Origin: Sphaeroforma sirkka
Lineage: Eukaryota; Opisthokonta; Ichthyosporea; Ichthyophonida
Reading direction: 5' to 3'
DNA: 48,238 nucleotides
Assembly: GCA_001586965.3 (NCBI GenBank)
Contig: LUCW03002388.1
Span: 1 to 48,238 of the forward strand
The first letter of the stretch is position 1. Each line of letters starts with the position of its first letter. The position numbers were made by a program, and so were the translations under genes. Shown here one piece after another: positions 1-10,173 of this stretch. Under the pieces are notes generated by a model that did no database searches, had not been told where the DNA came from, and worked only from the letters and a program-made list of their open reading frames with translations.

Positions 1-481
1 GTTAAGAGCCCAAATATCCTCGATCACACAGGGCGTACCTCTTAGCTGTTCTTTATTGAATAATTTTCACTAGAAGTACTAAGTGTTCATGACCACTTGC
101 CTAATTTGTAAATAGACATAATAACGTAAGTCACGTTAATACATTAGCTGATATAAATAAAGTTCCATCTGAAGAAAAGTTAAAAAAAGAAAAAGACTTA
201 TTGATTTTGGAGATTGGCGGAGGACCAAAATCTATAAGTAGTAGTTCGGAGATTATAAAATTTAGTTTATAATATCCTACATCTACTAATGTCTCAAATA
301 GGTCCAAGTAGATGAGTCATACCAAATACTCAGGCTATTGGAGCCATCAAAGTGAATTTAGAACACTTTGGAAATATTGGAAAAAAGAGCTTGTACTAAA
401 TTATTTAAAATACAAATAAAAACCAATGTATTATCTCAATTGATCTTGATATTTTAGACTGACCGAGGCCGTATTTCTACA
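1..481 (-). repeat. 3' LTR of A1
   Basis: Matches 6979-7461 throughout. In element orientation it starts TGTAGAAATACGG and should end CTCTTAACA; the final base lies outside the window. Read on the plus strand, the edge at 471-481 is GTATTTCTACA. Confidence 0.95.
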
Positions 482-494
482 TAGCCCCCAGTAG
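482..494 (-). other. Polypurine tract of A1
   Basis: Directly before the 3' LTR in element orientation lies a purine-rich run with five consecutive G (plus strand tagcccccagtag). Its place against the LTR is that of the plus-strand primer of reverse transcription. The gap 495-636 has no gene. Confidence 0.7.
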
Positions 495-636
495 CTTTTA
501 GAACTACGAACGTACGTTAAGATACGATCTAGTTGGTAAAGCGAAAACCAAAGTAAAAACGGTTTCGGTCATGACTTATCGAGTAAGTATGTGCCTATAT
601 GTACGAGTTCAAGACTCATGTTGTACTCTATGTCGT

Positions 637-1380
637 TTAGTATTTGGTCCAGTAACCATTTCCGATGTAGGCGCCTTTACGTTTATTATTTGGTAAGGTA
701 ATAGCCAAAGGCTGTTCTTCATTAGTAAGTAAGTTTGAACAATTTTCTGCACTGTTGGTAAGCAGATCAGAAAGTTTAGTCACGTAGGAAGTAGGTGGCA
801 AATAGGGAATTTCAGATCCGTCAGGGTTTGTAGTCACCTGAGGAAACCCTTTTCGTTTATCTCGTGTGTTCTTATGTAAACGCTTATTCCATTTCTTATT
901 AAAGATACGAAGAAAGTCGCGAGATTCACGAAATGCATCGGAGGTTAGCCAAGCTACTGTCCCATCCATGAAACGGGTCTTGTAGTAAGTGTAACCGTCT
1001 TCGGATGTTTTGTCAATTATATCTTTGACTTGTGACTCCATAACTGGTACATCAGAATCAAATGAGCGAGCGAATGAGAGTTCGGAGGTAGGGATACGGT
1101 GAGTGCCTAGATTGGTTGCGCTAGTACCATCAATGTTATTCACTTCGTAAGTATCACTCTTCTCATCATGGTAGGAAATAACAAAAGGTCCTATCGTCTT
1201 AGAAGAGAGTTCGGTAACGTTGGCGTTTCGATTTATAATGTTAACGTAATCGCCGACTTTGAACTGAACAATGTTCTTAGTGTTATTCCATCGGTCATAC
1301 GCTTTAAGTAGGACGCGATTTTTGTGCTCGAGTAAACAGGGGTAAACAACGTTCTGCATATGCTCGATCTTTGTAGCCAC
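637..1380 (-). pseudogene. pol: A1 integrase C-terminal GPF module and chromodomain-like tail
   Basis: This 247-aa frame is the end of pol. A basic stretch leads to FKVGDYVNI and IGPFVISYH, the GPY/F module of Ty3/gypsy integrases that follows the catalytic core. Further on, residues ~115-165 (VKDIIDK, then YYKTRFMDGTVAWLTSD) have the spacing of a chromodomain, the chromatin-targeting module of chromoviruses, but aromatic-cage residues are not clear. It overlaps the integrase-core frame at 1233-1380, so a frameshift separates them. The tail to residue 247 is unassigned. Confidence 0.75.
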
Positions 1381-1740
1381 GGGGTAACGTGTGTTTCGGG
1401 CGCAGTTTTATCAAACGTTGCTTGTAATTCACTATAGCGGCCAAAGAAATAGTGAAACGGGAGTGTTCCAGTTTGAGGATTCATGCAGTTATTCATTTGA
1501 GTCTGAACCCATTTCAAATGATAAGGCCACATATCCTCAACGTCGTCTAGTGCGGTACGCAAGAGTTTCTTAAGTTCTCTATGACGTGTCTCATTTGCAC
1601 CCTGCGTTTGAGGTTTGTAAGGAACACCACGCCTATGGGTCATGCCTGATACGAGTATAAGTGCCTCCATTACGTCGGTACAAAACTCACTACCGTTATC
1701 AGAACATAGTACTCGGGGAAACCGAAGTCATTAAAGACGT
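1233..1740 (-). pseudogene. pol: A1 integrase catalytic core, C-terminal half
   Basis: Retroviral-type integrase core (rve family), which joins cDNA ends to host DNA. Visible are the second catalytic Asp in CSDNGSEF (about 1690-1712), the YKPQTQGANE block with the catalytic Glu, and the helix after it (RHRELKKLLRTALDD). The first Asp lies in the 1797-2348 frame. A shift near 1718, in a short C run, breaks the link to upstream sequence. After about 1380 the frame reads into the wrong phase of the C-terminal module. Confidence 0.85.
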
Positions 1741-1796
1741 GATAGCATAATTCTGCCACTGTTTGTGGACGTTTGTTCGGTATTGCATAAAGCAAG

Positions 1797-2348
1797 TTAT
1801 AGCCCGAAGCCACACATAAGAAATGACAGATATATACATCGCCAGTATGCTTGATCGCGGAGTTTAACCAAATCGACTATGACTCGGCGCATCGGTTGGT
1901 CTTCTGTCACACTTTTTAGGGGTGCCCAACCGTATCGCTTGATCTGGTTCTTTTCACAATCAGTACAGCGTCGGTATACTTCACGTATGGTTTCTTTCAG
2001 CGCCGGGTGATCAAGCCCTGCACGAATAGCCATTTTATAAGTATGCTCATATGCTCGATGCGTTAAATTATGTATAATTTTAACTCTACTTTCGAGCTCC
2101 TCTAAGTCAGTCAGATTCTGCGTAACGCTGGCTGGATGAACCATAGTCCTGTTGGAAAGGGCAACCTCAGTATCAGGAGGGGTAGAGTCCTGAGATACAT
2201 AATTGACAACATTGGATTGTTGAAGTATCTTCTTCAGTTGTTTCGCAACTCCTGGCTGTTCTTTAAGCAGCGCTTTAAGTAGTTGAGTGCGAGCTTCAGG
2301 TTCTCTTAGAGTTTTGAGTCTTTGATCCATGGCCTTAGCTAGTTCCAT
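1797..2348 (-). pseudogene. pol: A1 integrase zinc-binding domain and start of catalytic core
   Basis: An HHCC integrase N-terminal zinc domain is visible: two His in HNLTHRAYEH and two Cys in CTDCEK. It is followed by RRVIVDLVKLRDQ, whose Asp is the likely first catalytic residue. The first ~90 residues are a charged linker after the methyltransferase-like region. The frame closes soon after the first Asp, before the second catalytic Asp, so the core is split by a frameshift. Confidence 0.8.
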
Positions 2349-3121
2349 GTTTTACGATCTAATGCCGTTTCAATCGGCATTACCTCGACTGCAATCTTGT
2401 TGGGTGCATGTGTTGTACGAGTCTTGAGCTTTTGTTCAAACTCTTTAGACTCCTCTAGTTTAGCTAAGAATTCGGTTGAGGGTTTCCACTTAGTGGTACC
2501 TGCAGGACCGATGCGACAAACAATGGTGTGTTTCCAAGGCGTCTTCTTAATAGAATAGGATCCCTGATACAAGAACGTGTCGGTTTCACGGTCGACATAA
2601 ATAGGTTCGTCTTGAATCATATTAATTAAATCACGTATCCATGGGTCGGAGTTACGTAAGGGACAACACAGCGTAATGGTAGATTTAGTAATATTAACAT
2701 AATTTAACAACTGTGCGATAAGTTGACAAGGTGGGTTAGCCCACGCATTATGCTTTGATAAGTCAAGCTGAAATGCATCACCTTTAGGATGAGTCAACGA
2801 CCTATATTCAGAAACCTGTTTGTTATGTTCTGCGGCGAACATATCAACAGTAAATGGACCCCATCGTGATTGAGCGAGGTTAAACCATTTCTTATTTAGC
2901 ATCCAATCGGTTGCTAATAACTCTTTGACTGTTTTCTGGTAGTCGGGCACAAGTCGAGAGAGCATGTCAGGAAGATGGTTATGTATTCCTGGAATGTGTG
3001 TTATATTAAAAGCGAACTTGGCAATAATGTCATGCCAGCGGCTCACCAACTGTGAATCAGGGTTCATATCTTTAAGTATGTTAAAGACTTTGATCACAGG
3101 CGACAGTAAAGTAACTTCCAT
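2339..3121 (-). pseudogene. pol: A1 RNase H tail plus methyltransferase-like domain
   Basis: Residues 20-60 hold the end of the RNase H region (RWHDIIAKFAFNITHIPG, then DMLSRL). Residues ~86-170 are not part of ordinary Ty3 pol: RWGPFTVDMFAAEHN, then DAFQLDL, ANPPC and ITLCCPLRNSDPW. This layout resembles the DNA N6-adenine methyltransferase-like domain described after RNase H in DIRS retrotransposons. The usual NPP[YFW] motif reads NPPC here (2726-2737), so catalysis is doubtful. The same block occurs in B1 and D. The last ~90 residues are unassigned. Confidence 0.7.
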
Positions 3122-3306
3122 AAAGGTAGTCTTTAAACTGTCTTAGCGCAGTAACTATAGCAAGGAGCTCTTGTTTAACGGTAGGGTAATTCCGTTGACT
3201 CTTATTATAACTCTTGCTAAAGAATTGTATGTAGCGCGGTTTACCATTTATCGTTTGGTAAAGCACTCCACCTACCGCTCGATCTGAAGCGTCGGTTGCT
3301 ACTTGA
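3081..3306 (-). pseudogene. pol: A1 RNase H, N-terminal part
   Basis: VATDASDRAVGGVLYQ is the first RNase H motif (catalytic Asp in TDAS), followed by FFSKSYNKSQRNYPTVKQE, whose Glu is the second acidic residue, and the LLAIVTALRQFKDYL helix. This is the tethered RNase H of Ty3/gypsy, which degrades RNA in the RNA:DNA hybrid. One frameshift separates it from RT (around 3300) and another from its own tail (around 3110). Confidence 0.85.
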
Positions 3307-4361
3307 ATGGGACACCATCCACAGGGTACTGCATGATGGGTGCGTCCATTACTTTACTTTTGACTAGTTTAAATGCATCATCACATTCTTTAGTCCAAAG
3401 CTTTCCCAAAGGTCCTTTGTGCAGCCGTAGGTGACTGAAAGGCTTTAAGTAATGAGAAAGATGCGGTACCGAATCCGAGAAGAAGTTAACAAACCCACAC
3501 ACAGAGTTCACATCTCTTCCAGTATTTGGTGTTGATAAATCCAACAGAAACTGTTTCTTGCCAGGATCAATTTCTACCCCTGCTGCAGATACTTTGTAGC
3601 CAAGTAAGTGTATAGTATCTTTAGCAAAAGAACACTTGTCTTCGTTAATCTTAAGTTTAGCATGATTAAGTCGCTTTAAGACTTCTTTAACGAGTTTAGC
3701 ATGTTCATGTGCTGTCTTTGTAAAGATAACTATATCATCTAAATAGACTGATACGTTATACGACAGGTCCGCAAATAGTTCCATCATAACTTGTTGGAAG
3801 AAAGAAGGTAACATGTGTAAGCCTTCAGGTGCACCTTTAAACTGGTACTTCTTACCTTGCCAAGTAAAGGAAAAGTATTTCCTATGAGGCTCATATATCT
3901 GTAGTTGATGGAATGCAGCTTTTAAGTCTATCTTGGAAAAGATAGTCGCACCTCCATTTTGCGTGTAGTATCTCGCTTATCTTAGGTAAGGGAAAACTAT
4001 GTTGCGGAATTAGTTTGTTGATTGGCGACAGGTCTAGTACTACTCTTGTTTTACTAAACGTTCCATCAGATTTATATTGATCGACCGCTAAGAGAGCTAA
4101 GTTAACTGGGGTTGCATCATAATTGATTTCAATTAGACCCTGTTTTAACCAATCTTCGATTTGGGTTTTGACAACGTCTTTGTGTCTCCAACTCACGTAG
4201 TTATGACACTTTGAAGGACACTTTAACTTAGAGAAGTCGACGTTTGTTAAGTCAAGTCTAACGTACCCATTAGAGAACTTAAACATACACCAGTCAGTTA
4301 TTGCAATCTTCCTGTTTTGTATAATTAAGTCCATAATTATATCGGTGAAGTGCGGAATCAT
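3299..4361 (-). pseudogene. pol: A1 reverse transcriptase, in two frames
   Basis: The upstream frame (3891-4361) has the RT N-terminus: LKQGLIE, then RVVLDLSPINKLIPQ and FPLPKISEIL. A frameshift near 3950 breaks it. The downstream frame (3299-3814) has the palm active site VYLDDIVIFT (catalytic YLDD), HLLGYKVS, and the thumb and connection helices. The bridging segment (about 3815-3950) encodes the AFHQLQI and PEGLHMLPSFFQQ-type motifs, but in a different phase. Strong similarity to A3 at 40666-41357 confirms the family. Confidence 0.9.
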
Positions 4362-4378
4362 TATGTGTCAAAGTTTGC

Positions 4379-4680
4379 TTACCTTCCGGAGATTTGCTTC
4401 TGACTGATAGCAGAGTCTTTATCAAAGGTGGTTTCTCCATTAGGCAGACCAGTGAGTGTTATACCTAAACTGAGAAGATCAGTCATACCCATAATTAAAT
4501 CGTATTTCTGAGACATGTCAGTAACGATTAGGTGAGTCTTCACTTCTCTTCTATCTGACAACATTATGTGTGCAAAGTCAATGGCTTGTTGCAAGTACTG
4601 CCATTTCAGTCACGTTTAACTCTAGACAGAGACTTCACCCCGGTCAAAAGTGCCATAACTTTTTTTTTTCTCCATTTACG
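4379..4680 (-). pseudogene. pol: A1 retropepsin-like protease, broken
   Basis: The frame 4379-4594 has the back half of a retropepsin: AHIMLSDRREVKTHLIV then YDLIMGMTDLLSLGI, the usual hydrophobic-Gly flap and dimer segment. The N-terminal active-site half should lie in about 4600-4680 but is in another frame with stops. There I read ALLTGVKS where a [LI]LD[ST]G motif would be expected, so the catalytic Asp may be gone. Calling it protease rests on position between gag and RT and on the C-terminal motif. Confidence 0.65.
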
Positions 4681-4795
4681 AAAACTGTTGTTCATCTCCT
4701 TTGGTATGGATTTTTATTGAACATTTTCTCATATCTTGCTCTAGTGCACATAACTGTCAGTACTTAACTTAGACGTCCGGTACCTTGCAATCTCT

Positions 4796-6787
4796 CTATG
4801 TGCCAACCGTAGTACCCTTGCAAGTAGCACACTCTTTCATATAGTGTCCAAAATCTGGCTTGCCTGGTGCATACTTAACAGGGTCGTGTCTACCATTCCA
4901 CTTGCCATTACGTTTTGTGAGGTTGTAACCACACTTCTTGCAAGGCGCTCTCACCTTCTTTTCACCTTTCGGTTCGGTAGAAGTAGAGCCAGTACCCCCT
5001 CCAGTAGTAGTGCGAGGTTTCTTAGTACTACGCGCAGTATTAGTCTCTACTGCGTTTCGCTTAGTGGGCTGGGTGTAGCTCGTGGTACTAAGTACTCTAG
5101 TAGAGGAATTGGTATGCTTGTGAACTATCTTCTCAAAGACAGACCAAGGCATAGATCGCAAATCACCATAGGCGATGATGTCATCATTGACTTTCTTAAA
5201 GAGGTTAGCTCCCAGAGTCTCCATCATCTGACAAATTAATAAATATTCGCCAGTATAGGTACGACCACCCATCCGAGTATTCATATGTGTCATATGAGCT
5301 AGAGCACCTCGAATAGTGGTATCGTTCGCAAAGAACTTGCGAGACTCTAAAAGTTCACGGTCACGTGCATCTTCAAAAAAGGTGTTAAGTATATTATCAC
5401 GCAACTGGTGCCAGGGTAGGACTTTCCAGTTGGGCTCATGAGCCTTCAAGATAGTTCGCCATTCACCTGGCTCACAGAAATGAATAAAGGCATTCATCAT
5501 CTGCTTATCCCTAAGGCTGGCAGACTCCTTAAGTTGGTCGAAGGCCTTCAGTGTCTCCACTGTACTCTCATTAGTAGAGAAATCGACCACAGCCTGCGCG
5601 TTACCTAGCTGCTTTATAAAGCTTGGTTCTAAGTGTTCACGAGGCTCATGCTCAGTGCTACGGGCTGCTAGTGCCAAGATGGTGTCTATTTCCTTTCTCT
5701 TGTTATCGATTAGATAGCGAATGTTATCCGCTTTCCTATCGTCAAGGTCAGAGTCATTCAATAGACGGTCCTCAAGGACTTGCATACCAGAGCGTAATAG
5801 CCTGAGACGAGTATGTCTGGTTCTCACTTCCTCATCCTCAGGATTAGAGCGGGAACTCTCTAATGAAGTACTGGTGTAGCGATTGCCAAAATCGTGATTA
5901 CCAGGGTTAGTTGGCAAATGAGGGTCGGTATTACGAGGATAATAAGCCTCATCGAATTCCATACGATCATATCCTCTGACAAGGTTAGGTTTGTCAAGAA
6001 GATGGTCAATGGTAGCATCAGAGCTATAGAGATTAAATTTTGAAATATTTCCTCTCTCACCAGTGGTAACTGGCTTAGTGGTACACGTATTGGCTGGTAA
6101 ACCAGTAGGTCTCGGGTTCGAAACTGGGCCCGAATTTTTCTTCTTCTTCGGTATAGGAAGAATATCAGCCAAGTGGGACATGATAGAGGGGTCCACAACT
6201 GCTGCTGCCGCTAGCTCCTTCAAGAACGCTTCAGTGCGGTTCAATTGGCGTCGAGATTGGGAGGATCCAGCCACTCGTTTTCGAGTTATGGCGTCCTCAG
6301 CTTCGGCCCCAAGATTTGAGCTGAATGGAATGGCTTCTCCATCGATGGCGAAACCGAAATTTTCGGACAGGTCCAATACTTCCTTTTCACTCCGGATTTG
6401 TGCTGGAGTGTCCTTTAGATGTGGAGTTATAATGCCCCCGACATTCGTATCCACGAATTTTCCAGCCTTTCGACGTTTATCCCCAATATTTGACGGCACG
6501 TGGTCAGGGGGCAAGCTGGGGTCCTGAGCTTCACTCCTAGGTGATACACGGACGCTGGCGAGCCTTTCCGCGGTAGTAGATACCTCTTCTTCCAAGGCTT
6601 TAGGATCCGACGAGTCATCCTCAGAATAATCCTCTGTACCAACCTCAGAATTTGCTTCCCCAACAGTTTCCTCGGCAGGCTCAATTCCAGACAGGCTAGG
6701 TGTTTCCACAGGGACCTCAGGAACCTCGGCAGGCTTAGCAGGCTTAGAGCTAGCGGCTCCCTTGCCTTTAGAAGTACCCCTAGTCAT
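4796..6787 (-). CDS. gag: A1 Gag polyprotein, intact
   Basis: Structural protein expected to assemble the cytoplasmic particle that packages element RNA. I chose the Met at 6785-6787 (MTRGTSKGKGAA). An in-frame Met 37 codons upstream exists in A1 and A2, but A3 conserves only the later start. The order is an acidic, Ser/Pro-rich N-terminus, a KR-rich segment, a helical capsid-like region (residues ~330-560), then a basic tail. The C-terminus has CKKC and, about 30 residues on, HYMKECATC: a paired CX2C arrangement rather than the CCHC knuckle of most Gags. The stop is at the 4796 end, before the broken protease. It is the only long uninterrupted family A gene here. Confidence 0.85.
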   Translation of the reverse strand: MTRGTSKGKGAASSKPAKPAEVPEVPVETPSLSGIEPAEETVGEANSEVGTEDYSEDDSSDPKALEEEVSTTAERLASVRVSPRSEAQDPSLPPDHVPSNIGDKRRKAGKFVDTNVGGIITPHLKDTPAQIRSEKEVLDLSENFGFAIDGEAIPFSSNLGAEAEDAITRKRVAGSSQSRRQLNRTEAFLKELAAAAVVDPSIMSHLADILPIPKKKKNSGPVSNPRPTGLPANTCTTKPVTTGERGNISKFNLYSSDATIDHLLDKPNLVRGYDRMEFDEAYYPRNTDPHLPTNPGNHDFGNRYTSTSLESSRSNPEDEEVRTRHTRLRLLRSGMQVLEDRLLNDSDLDDRKADNIRYLIDNKRKEIDTILALAARSTEHEPREHLEPSFIKQLGNAQAVVDFSTNESTVETLKAFDQLKESASLRDKQMMNAFIHFCEPGEWRTILKAHEPNWKVLPWHQLRDNILNTFFEDARDRELLESRKFFANDTTIRGALAHMTHMNTRMGGRTYTGEYLLICQMMETLGANLFKKVNDDIIAYGDLRSMPWSVFEKIVHKHTNSSTRVLSTTSYTQPTKRNAVETNTARSTKKPRTTTGGGTGSTSTEPKGEKKVRAPCKKCGYNLTKRNGKWNGRHDPVKYAPGKPDFGHYMKECATCKGTTVGT

Positions 6788-6978
6788 AGTATTTGCTGGA
6801 TAGTAAATCGATGTTAGACAGTCTAGAAGCAGTACACTACTGTAACTACTAATTAACTGAAAACTATGTAAACTTCGATGGAAATTACTAGGTTTCAAAC
6901 TATATCAAACTAAAATACAATTTAGTCAGTTAGGATTTAGCAGTGGTAGCTTGTGTAAGAATGATCGGGACTGCCTCT
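6788..6978 (-). other. A1 5' leader with possible primer-binding region
   Basis: This is the stretch between the 5' LTR and the gag start. Immediately inside the LTR, in element orientation, is AGAGGCAGTCCCGATCATTC, the same at A2 (27893 on) and nearly so at A3. It does not begin with TGG as a normal tRNA 3'-end primer site does. The leader also reads open in the gag frame back to 6898, but I do not treat that as coding. Confidence 0.6.
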
Positions 6979-7461
6979 TGTTAAGAGCCTAAATATCCTC
7001 GATCACACAGGGCGTACCTCTAGCTGTTCTTTATTGAATAGTTTTCACTAGAAGTACTAAGTGTTCATGACCACATGCCTAATTTGTAGATAGACATAAT
7101 AGCGTAAGTCACGTTAATACATTAGCTGATATAAATAAAGTTCCATCTGAAGAAAAGTTAAAAAAAGAAAAAGACTTATTGGATTTTGGAGATTGGCGGG
7201 AGGACCAAAATCTATAAGTAGTAGTTCGGAGATTATAAAATTTAGTTTATAATATCCTACATCTACTAATGTCTCAAATAGGTCCAAGTAGATGAGTCAT
7301 ACCAAATACTCAGGCTATTGGAGCCATCAAAGTGAATTTAGAACACTTTGGAAATATTGGAAAAAGAGCTTGTATTAAATTATTTAAAATACAAATAAAA
7401 ACCAATGTATTATCTCAATTGATCTTGATATTTTAGACTGACCGGAGGCCGTATTTCTACA
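6979..7461 (-). repeat. 5' LTR of A1
   Basis: A 483-bp LTR. Ends in element orientation are TGTAGAAATAC and TCTTAACA, with TG/CA termini. It aligns to 1-481, 27411-27892, 42870-43198 (partial) and 45831-45976 (partial). Confidence 0.95.
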
Positions 7462-8420
7462 AAAGGGATTGAAGATTGTGTGTACTGTGCCCAGACGGGG
7501 CCGAGGCTGAGTGCAACTCCCATAGCTGCTATTAATAAATAGGAAGGAAGTGCTGTCAGCAATACTACCAGTGCGGAGGAAACTCTAGCAAAGAAGCTCT
7601 GTACTGACGCCTTGAGCTACATAGAAAAAGCTCCTAAGGATGAAGAACCCAAGCTTAACGCGGTTATCGACAACTTTATAAGTTTGACTCAGACTACTGG
7701 AAATCTACTGGCAAACCTGATTGCGCCGGTCGTGAGCGAGCCCTAGGTAGAGCAGGCATACACGTCATGATTCGGTATTCAAAGTTCGGCAATAAGGTGA
7801 TGGCGGATTTTAAGGATATTGAGGTAGACATTTAATACTTCATACTAAGCTGCTACCCACGGGACCAGGAGAGAGTGATTGTAGAAAATGCTTACGTGTC
7901 AGGTGGTTTGCCTCTAGTCACAAAGCTACAGAGTGTTCTATTAGAGAAAAGAAGGGGTAAGCAAGAGCATACACGCAATACCAATGGAACCATAGATGTC
8001 TGGGGCAAGTTCCAGGCTCAGCAAGTTGCTCAGGATGTCATGGCTGCAAGTATACAAGTCATCTGGAGCGTGATTATTTATATAAGAAAGGTGGTGCCAA
8101 TAATGTGACGTCACAACCCTCAAAAAGGTGGATGAAGATAAGTCTAGGTGCGCAGAAGAAGTAATGAGAGGAGGCGGCAGTTGCGGCGGCAATGACGCAG
8201 TTGAAGGCAGCAGGGGTGTGTAATAGGAGCATCGGTGATGGAAACCGAGGACAAGTTGGATGTTCCTTCATGCTCGGGGGATGGCAAATCCAAGGAATCG
8301 CAAGTGGTGGCCAGTGCAACCACTTTTGTGGCACCTGCACGTCATTTGAGAGGCTACAGGTCTCAGGTCAGATTTTACAGCAAGAAACCATCTTTGATTT
8401 ATAGAAGTCATCAGAGTCAG
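7462..8420 (+). other. Unassigned region with decayed open frames
   Basis: No family is recognised. A 67-codon frame without ATG (7543-7746) reads like a soluble helical protein (ALSYIEKAPKDEEPKLNAV) and stops at TAG. A second frame follows in another phase (7768-7833), which suggests a broken gene. Further frames at 7875-8108 and about 8199-8438 (CSGDGKSKESQVVAS) are open but have no recognisable domain. The region abuts the copia LTR-like sequence and may be remnants of a host gene or an older element. Confidence 0.35.
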
Positions 8421-8831
8421 TTCACTCCCGAGAGCTAATCAAATTGCTCAAATTACTTTCAAGAGTTGAGTTATCACTTAACCGACTTCCGAGAGCAGAT
8501 TAAGTTTCTCAACCGATTCCCGAGAGTAGATTAAGCCTGTCAACCGCAACATTCTAATAATAGCTGCGGTTCTATGTGAGTCACAACCCATGCGGAATGG
8601 CATCATGTGATCAGCGTGAGATTTAGTTGCAGAGAAGTTGAAATAGAAAAGCATCGAAATGTTAAAGTGTTCCGCATAAGGTTTCTCATACTGAATATAT
8701 GAGTTTTTACCCTGGCCAGCCCAAGCGGCTGAACACTAGTACAAACACCTTAGGTATAAAACCGAAGGTGAGGTCAGAAATAAATATATACATTTGCACT
8801 TTATTTAACGTCTATTACATTGTACTCTAAC
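8420..8831 (+). repeat. Probable 5' LTR of C1 with internal ~30-bp repeats
   Basis: It lies upstream of copia gag and is partly matched at 23680-24053, so it is a dispersed repeat. Its left part has four imperfect ~30-bp units built on cccgagag..gatt (about 8426, 8459, 8487 and 8519), as U3 enhancer repeats often appear. It ends in ctctaaca at 8831. The same 16-bp end recurs at 8966-8981, so the true LTR border is uncertain. Confidence 0.55.
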
Positions 8832-8981
8832 ATGAAAGTTCCATGTATGCGTGTCAGTTAGTTTGTAAGCTATGCGCCTGTTGCATATTTAATGAATAAT
8901 ACTTAGTTCATGTGGATGTCATATATCACATTGATAATACTTATTCTATGTACAAGTATATTAATACATTGTACTCTAACA
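8816..8981 (+). repeat. 150-bp spacer between two identical 16-bp repeats
   Basis: acattgtactctaaca occurs at 8816-8831 and again at 8966-8981. The DNA between begins TG and the second copy ends CA. It could be a small insertion or an internal duplication at the LTR end. Confidence 0.6.
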
Positions 8982-9015
8982 GCTTATCAGGTCACTCTGA
9001 TCTCGTGCTATCAAT

Positions 9016-10173
9016 ATACCTACTGTGAACTCTAAGGACATTAAGACCACCACTATTCTCGAATCGAAGGTCGACTGGCTTCCTTGGAAACCCCAGACAA
9101 TTCTATCCGTGAATTGTGATGGAATCCCAACAATGTTGACCGATGCGACCCTGTCTAGAGGCAACCGATGGACACCCAAGGAAATCGCTGAGGCATATTA
9201 GATTATCAACCGCACCTTATCTCCACTGCTGCAAACGGAGATCAGCCAATTCATTGATAAGCCGTGGGAAGCTTTTGCCGCAGTGAAACGCAGGTTTGAA
9301 GCCCTGACCGAAGATGATATCCAAACATTAGAAGGAAAACTGAACCGCATCACGCAAGAACAGAACGAATCTTATGCCAGCCTAATCAGTCGTCTCAACA
9401 CGGCATATGTGAAATTCAAAAACGCCAGAGGTACGAAGTCTAACAATAGCCTATGCGCTATTCTACGGCAGTCTGTGAACGACGAGAATCAGACTGTCAA
9501 GATTACCTTAAAGACACCCGCTATGATGGTCATGTCGTATGATGAGCTCACCACGTATCTCATCGCATTGGACCCAGATGAAAGTGACCCATCAACCATT
9601 GTGCACGGTGTGCATGTAGCTATATCGACAGAAAATTGTGCACTCTGCAATAATTGTGGGCATTCCATTGGGCAATGCCGTAAGCTACAAGCGCTAATCA
9701 AATCATGCGTTGCTGGTAAACCACGTAATCAGAGTCGTGACCACGACGGCCGTAAACGTTACGATCGAGGGATTGACAAATCTGGTCTTCGTCATGGCAT
9801 GACAGACTACAGATTTAAGTCCAAGAACAATAACAAGCATCGCCGACCTGATTCGAATCGCAACTACCGTACTAGTGTGGAACAGTACAACAGAAACAAC
9901 AGCTACCAATACCGCTACGATAATCACGATGATCAGGACCGACAGGACTACCGAGTAGATAGGTACAATAGACGCCACTACGACGATGGTAGATATTCAC
10001 GAAATACCCAACGAGCACAAAACATTGACAGAACATACAGATCCCAGAGCAATCGACGCCAAGATGACCAGCTACCTGCAAACAGACGAATTGCATTCTC
10101 TACAATTAACCCTACTGTCGACAACAAGGAGGTGAATAATCAGTCAGATAGGGATTCCAAAGGTGAATACTGA
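9016..10173 (+). pseudogene. gag: C1 copia Gag
   Basis: Copia Gag forms the virus-like particle. The frame is readable from about 9016: KVDWLPWKPQ is the aromatic motif near the start of UBN2/DUF4219-type copia Gags, and AFAAVKRRFE, then SYASLISRLNTAYVKF belong to the capsid helices. CNNCGHSIGQC near 9648-9680 is a shortened zinc knuckle: Cys-His spacing is one residue where CX2CX4HX4C needs four. The tail is very rich in Arg, Asp, Tyr and Asn, suiting RNA binding. A TAG at 9199-9201 and no ATG near the start mark it as dead. The closing TGA at 10171-10173 lies in the same frame as the following protease. Confidence 0.85.

Larger units (their letters stand above)
1..7461 (-). mobile_element. 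A1: near-complete Ty3/gypsy LTR retrotransposon, family A
   Basis: Two direct LTR copies (1-481 and 6979-7461) flank about 6.5 kb encoding, in minus-strand order, gag, protease, RT, RNase H, a methyltransferase-like domain, integrase and a chromodomain-like tail. RT before integrase identifies Ty3/gypsy. The window begins one base inside the outer LTR, so the target-site duplication cannot be checked. I count about a dozen differences (substitutions plus 1-bp indels) between the LTRs, so insertion was fairly recent. Pol is split by several frameshifts and is not functional as it stands, whereas gag is intact. Confidence 0.95.

Noticed and set aside
6075-6130. A B-box-like gggttcgaaactggg with an arm-like aaaccag, resembling a tRNA (also at 41880-41925)
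   Set aside because: It is inside gag coding DNA in both copies, and acceptor and D stems are missing.
6063-6527. 154-codon frame opposite gag (and its mirror at 28344-28808)
   Set aside because: It is antisense to conserved gag and follows gag's codon structure.
6788-6898. Upstream gag start giving 37 extra residues
   Set aside because: A3 does not keep this extension, and it overlaps the leader; the start at 6787 is shared by all three copies.
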